Assembly: GCF_000817785.2 (NCBI RefSeq)
Contig: NZ_JTCM02000032.1
Span: 1 to 59,212, forward strand
Direction: 5' to 3'
DNA: 59,212 bases
Source of the DNA: Hassallia byssoidea VB512170
GTDB taxonomy: Bacteria > Cyanobacteriota > Cyanobacteriia > Cyanobacteriales > Nostocaceae
The notes beneath the pieces were generated by a model that had not been told where the DNA came from, did no database searches, and saw only the letters and a program-made list of their open reading frames with translations. Positions 56,403-59,212 of this stretch are shown piece by piece; position 1 is the first letter of the stretch, and every line of letters starts with the position of its first letter. A program made the position numbers and the translations under genes.

Positions 56403-56963
56403 GTGAACGGTTTGAGAACTTTTTGGAAAAAATTACAACTACGCCAGATTGTAATAGTTTTTTTTGCTTCTTTTTTATTGTTAGTTAGCACTGCTTGTAG
56501 TGGGGCAAATGCTCAAGGTGCAAATCCCCAAAATCCGGCTGTGCAAGCTGGTGGGGCAAACAATCCTTATAAAAGTGGTGGGGACAAATACACAAACTAC
56601 AATTTGTCCACAGACAATAAAGTTAATAACACCAAAGCCAATAAGGGCGATCAAGCTAGTATACAGCCAAGCGGACAACTATTGATTGCTACAAATGACG
56701 ATTCAAGGATACTTTACCCAGGTGCAGAAACACCACAAGGTAGAGCTGAAAAAGAAGCCGAATTACCAATCATCACTGAAAAAGATTTTCGTCCTAAACA
56801 AGGTGGTTTGAATCAACGCATCCCAGATGTAGGAGATAGACTAAAACAGCGACTTGGCACTGTTCAAGAACAAGTTGGAGAAGCTTCAACCTTTTTGAAA
56901 GATAAGGCAGATGAAGCGGGTGCAAGACCTGAATTAAAACCAAATCCAGCACGCAGCAGATAA
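56403..56963 (+). CDS. Lipoprotein of unknown function, GTG start
   Basis: A 186-residue lipoprotein. The signal RQIVIVFFASFLLLVSTACS has a lipobox LVSTAC (Cys about residue 32). The mature part is Asn/Gln/Lys-rich and low in hydrophobics, with a helical tail (GDRLKQRLGTVQEQVGEAST). It may be of a cyanobacterial lipoprotein family (DUF6658-like), which I could not verify. Start is GTG 56403, with AGGAGG about 6 bp upstream. A second lipoprotein of similar design follows in the same direction after a hairpin. Confidence 0.8.
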   Translation: MNGLRTFWKKLQLRQIVIVFFASFLLLVSTACSGANAQGANPQNPAVQAGGANNPYKSGGDKYTNYNLSTDNKVNNTKANKGDQASIQPSGQLLIATNDDSRILYPGAETPQGRAEKEAELPIITEKDFRPKQGGLNQRIPDVGDRLKQRLGTVQEQVGEASTFLKDKADEAGARPELKPNPARSR

Positions 56964-56979
56964 AACCCTTTTTTATCTG

Positions 56980-57017
56980 AAGTTTGAGATTGTGCAGAAA
57001 TCCCAAATCTCAAACTT
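56980..57017. promoter_or_regulatory. Intercistronic 12-bp hairpin between the lipoprotein genes
   Basis: AAGTTTGAGATT (56980-56991) and AATCTCAAACTT (57006-57017) pair perfectly with a 14-nt loop. Another 8-bp AGATAAAA/TTTTATCT stem sits just before it (56958-56978). No T-run follows the larger stem, so it could shield the upstream message or adjust relative output rather than terminate. Confidence 0.55.
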
Positions 57018-57079
57018 AAAATCATTCGGTTATCTTAGTTAAAGTTTAACTTATTCACACAAACACAAGGAGTAACAAC

Positions 57080-57667
57080 ATGAGCAAAGTAATTGCTTGG
57101 GTAAAAAACATTCGCCCAATCAAAATATTGACGGTTTTGTGTATGGGGGTTTTACTGATTGTTACACAAGCTTGTGGTCCGGTAACAGCAGGAGAACCAA
57201 AAGCAGGAGCTAATTCTGAATTATCCGTTCCCAAAGGTGATAAAGTTCTTAATCGCTACGAAGGTGGAATGAATAACTTCAGCGATACAGATCCCAGATC
57301 AAATGAAGGAAAAACCAAAACTGAAGCTCTCAAGGAAAATGCGGAACAAAACGTCATTGACCAAACAAGTACTGTGGGCGAAAACACCCGCCGTATCTTA
57401 GATAAAAAAGGTGAAAACGCAGCAGATTTCGGCAAGAATCTTCAGCAAAACACTGAGGGTACAAAAGATAAAACTGGCAATTCCGCTGATAATTTCGCCA
57501 AGGGAGTTCAGCGAGGAATTGAAAATATCAAAGACAACACTAAGAATGCTGTCGGTGACTTGACAAAAGGTGCTAAAGGTGCGGCTGATGATGCCAAGAC
57601 AAATGTTCAGCGTACAGCTCAAGATGCAACCAGCGCTGTGAACAGAACAGTTAGAGAGGCTGATTAA
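57080..57667 (+). CDS. Lipoprotein with helical (LEA-like) tail
   Basis: A 195-residue lipoprotein. Signal IKILTVLCMGVLLIVTQACG with lipobox IVTQAC (Cys about residue 32). The mature part is highly hydrophilic; residues about 95-195 are Lys/Asp/Asn/Ala-rich with repeated [KN]xAxD motifs (RGIENIKDNTKNAVGDLTKG and AKGAADDAKTNVQRTAQDAT), like LEA or apolipoprotein-type amphipathic helices. Possibly envelope-stress or desiccation related, inferred from composition. AAGGAG precedes ATG. It shares N-terminal layout with the lipoprotein at 56403, suggesting an old duplication. Confidence 0.8.
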   Translation: MSKVIAWVKNIRPIKILTVLCMGVLLIVTQACGPVTAGEPKAGANSELSVPKGDKVLNRYEGGMNNFSDTDPRSNEGKTKTEALKENAEQNVIDQTSTVGENTRRILDKKGENAADFGKNLQQNTEGTKDKTGNSADNFAKGVQRGIENIKDNTKNAVGDLTKGAKGAADDAKTNVQRTAQDATSAVNRTVREAD

Positions 57668-57708
57668 ATAAAGGTCTTCCGAACAGCTTTATCAACGGCG
57701 GTGGAACT

Positions 57709-57740
57709 GATTCCCGATTTCTTAAAGAAGTCGGGAATTT
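57709..57740. terminator. Bidirectional terminator between lipoprotein gene and larC
   Basis: ATTCCCGATTTCTT and AAGAAGTCGGGAAT form a stem of about 14 bp with T-rich ends on both strands, between two convergent genes. It is a relative of the CCCGACTTCTT hairpin at 33846-33878. Confidence 0.7.
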
Positions 57741-57746
57741 AACTTT

Positions 57747-59018
57747 TCACTTCTTCGATTGATCGGACTGGTATATATTATTTTTTGTATGCCAATTGTG
57801 TAATGCCGTCTGCTGAATTTCGCGCCAGGGAATATTATATTTTCGCGCTAATTCTGCACAATCTTCATATTCTGGTTGCACGTTTGCCCTAACTTCTTTC
57901 CCCATCCATGCAACTTTCACGCGCACTACACCATATTGAGTTTCTACTTGTTGAATTTCCCGCTGTAAAACGGCGCGTTGTTGGGTGGAGCGACGAATTC
58001 CTAAAGTGGTGGTTTCACGAAATAAAATGGCTTCACACTTAAGTAAATTTTCCGGATGGCAAATTACAGTTAGTAGAATCCCCGGACGAGATTTTTTCAT
58101 GCCGATCGCCTGTGTAAATACATCCACAGCACCAGCGGCAAATAACGCTTCAAAAACATAACCGATCGCCTGCGGATTTAAATCATCAATTTGAGTTTCT
58201 AATATTGATATCGTTTCTATCAACCTATCATCAACAGTAGAAATTGTACTTTCACCCAGCCAAAGTTGTAAAATATTGGGAATCGGTAAATTCAACGAAC
58301 CCGCTCCCAATCCAACTTGTTTGATTGTCATTGGGGGTGGGGCACCAAAATCAGCAGCTAAAGTAGTAGCGATCGCCGCTCCCGTCGGTGTCACCAATTC
58401 CTTGTCAATGCCGTTACTATAAACCGGACAACTCCGCATTTCCCACAACTTCAACACAGCCGGTACTGGTACTGCCATCAAACCGTGTGCAGCGCGAACT
58501 GTTCCCCCACCAGTCGGTAACGCCGAGCAGTATAGTAAGGGCATTCCTTTTTCATTGCTGTCAATGCCCAACCAATCTAACCCAAGACTTGTACCGACAA
58601 TATCAGCGATCGCATCCACCGCACCCACTTCATGAAAATGAACTTTTTCCGGTGCAATACCATGCACCGCTCCTTCTGCCACCGCTAGCTGCCGGAATAC
58701 CGCCAAACTCCAAGCTTCTGCTCTTGTTGGCAACTCTGCCTTGAGAATCATCTGCTCAATTTCTGGCAGATGGCGTCCGTGATGGTGATGGTGTTCATCC
58801 TCATGATGATGGTGGTGAGTTAAATCTACATGAACTTTAGTTGCCTGCTGACCGTTGCGATGAACAAATTCTGCTCTTAACTGATACTCATGCTCAATTC
58901 CCAACTTATTCAGTTTTTCAATTAAATATTCTTTGGGAACACCTAGACTTACCAACGCTCCCAGACACATATCACCAGAAATACCCGTCGGACATTGAAT
59001 ATAAGCGAATTTACTCAT
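57747..59018 (-). CDS. larC: Nickel-pincer cofactor biosynthesis protein LarC
   Basis: A 423-residue LarC (nickel insertion into the pyridinium bisthiocarboxylate mononucleotide made by LarB and LarE, which forms the NPN cofactor of lactate-racemase-type enzymes). The N-terminus MSKFAYIQCPTGISGDMCLG is diagnostic. A histidine cluster (THHHHHEDEHHHHH region) at residues about 67-80 should bind metal. HFHEVGAVDAIADIVG and CSALPTGGGTVRAAHG are family motifs, and the CTP-binding C-terminal half (LETQIDDLNPQAIGYVFEAL) is fused in one frame. Neither larB, larE nor larA is in the window. Confidence 0.92.
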   Translation of the reverse strand: MSKFAYIQCPTGISGDMCLGALVSLGVPKEYLIEKLNKLGIEHEYQLRAEFVHRNGQQATKVHVDLTHHHHHEDEHHHHHGRHLPEIEQMILKAELPTRAEAWSLAVFRQLAVAEGAVHGIAPEKVHFHEVGAVDAIADIVGTSLGLDWLGIDSNEKGMPLLYCSALPTGGGTVRAAHGLMAVPVPAVLKLWEMRSCPVYSNGIDKELVTPTGAAIATTLAADFGAPPPMTIKQVGLGAGSLNLPIPNILQLWLGESTISTVDDRLIETISILETQIDDLNPQAIGYVFEALFAAGAVDVFTQAIGMKKSRPGILLTVICHPENLLKCEAILFRETTTLGIRRSTQQRAVLQREIQQVETQYGVVRVKVAWMGKEVRANVQPEYEDCAELARKYNIPWREIQQTALHNWHTKNNIYQSDQSKK

Positions 59019-59039
59019 ATTTTTTCCTGATAATTTAAT

Positions 59040-59212
59040 TATTAGTCAACAGTCAAGAGTCAAGAGTCAAGAGTCAAAAGTCATTAGTCAATAGTCATTA
59101 GTCAAGAGTTATCCCCCTTGTCCACGCCAGACGCCTCAACGGAGGACACCTCCGCACAGCGCTGGCTCCCCTTGTCCACGCCAGACGCCTCAACGGAGGA
59201 CACCTCCGCACA
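59040..59212. repeat. AGTCAAG heptamers and tandem hairpin repeat at the window end
   Basis: AGTCAAG/AGTCATT heptamers at 59042-59110. A 54-bp unit (CTTGTCCACGCCAGACGCC with CGGAGG/CCTCCG hairpin and AGCGCTGGCTCCCC) begins at 59117 and again at 59171, cut by the window edge. The unit is the reverse complement of the block inside the gene at 54781-54840. Confidence 0.8.

Overview
The window comes from a filamentous, Nostocales-type cyanobacterium. Supporting signs are the many HIP1 octamers (GCGATCGC), a tRNA-Leu(UAA) gene split by a group I intron, ndhL beside a DUF3007 gene and trpA, a hormogonium-polysaccharide (hps) type cluster, and a near-full-length match to the Nostoc punctiforme bacterial dynamin-like protein. 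Heptamer and 9-mer short tandem repeats are everywhere. No rRNA, CRISPR array, prophage or intact insertion sequence was recognised.

Layout. 0.5-9.2 kb: glmM, then a polysaccharide cluster (Wzy-like polymerase hpsL, an acyltransferase, glycosyltransferases hpsN, hpsO, hpsP). 9.3-9.9 kb: a 1-Cys peroxiredoxin. 10-28 kb: an accessory-looking stretch with two near-identical Uma2 genes flanking a dynamin operon (a dynamin fused to a J domain, the NpBDLP1 orthologue, and a small membrane protein), an orphan HlyD/EmrA adaptor, an intact PIN-toxin pair, a decayed hicBA pair under the same leader, cysK, a 2Fe-2S protein, ygfZ, a RelE-type pair, a third dynamin-like gene cut by one in-frame TAA, and an orphan cytosine-C5 methyltransferase. 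28-34 kb: an SH3-tailed Ser/Thr kinase, a secreted protein, an NTF2-like protein, an aldo/keto reductase and an AraC regulator.

33.9-44 kb: a four-gene minus-strand operon for cell-surface proteins (DUF11/SdrD-like protein, large predicted outer-membrane barrel, beta-helix/OmpA protein, SdrD-repeat protein), preceded by 2.2 kb without a recognisable gene. 46-52 kb: a membrane protein, trpA, DUF3007, ndhL and a four-GAF histidine kinase with three candidate bilin-binding cysteines. 52.6-53 kb: intron-containing tRNA-Leu. 53.4-59 kb: an unknown 484-residue protein, a UPF0104-type flippase-like protein, two lipoproteins and larC.

Two themes stand out. First, three dynamin-like GTPases lie within 16 kb, one carrying a C-terminal J domain; this suggests Hsp70-assisted remodelling of a bacterial dynamin coat, an idea I infer and have not seen demonstrated. 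Second, dispersed hairpin repeats have entered coding sequence at several loci, supplying stop codons (hpsL, hpsO, methyltransferase), C-terminal tails (kinase, the 484-residue protein) or internal in-frame inserts (Uma2, J-domain dynamin, hpsP, surface barrel). All functions are read from sequence motifs; no database search was run.
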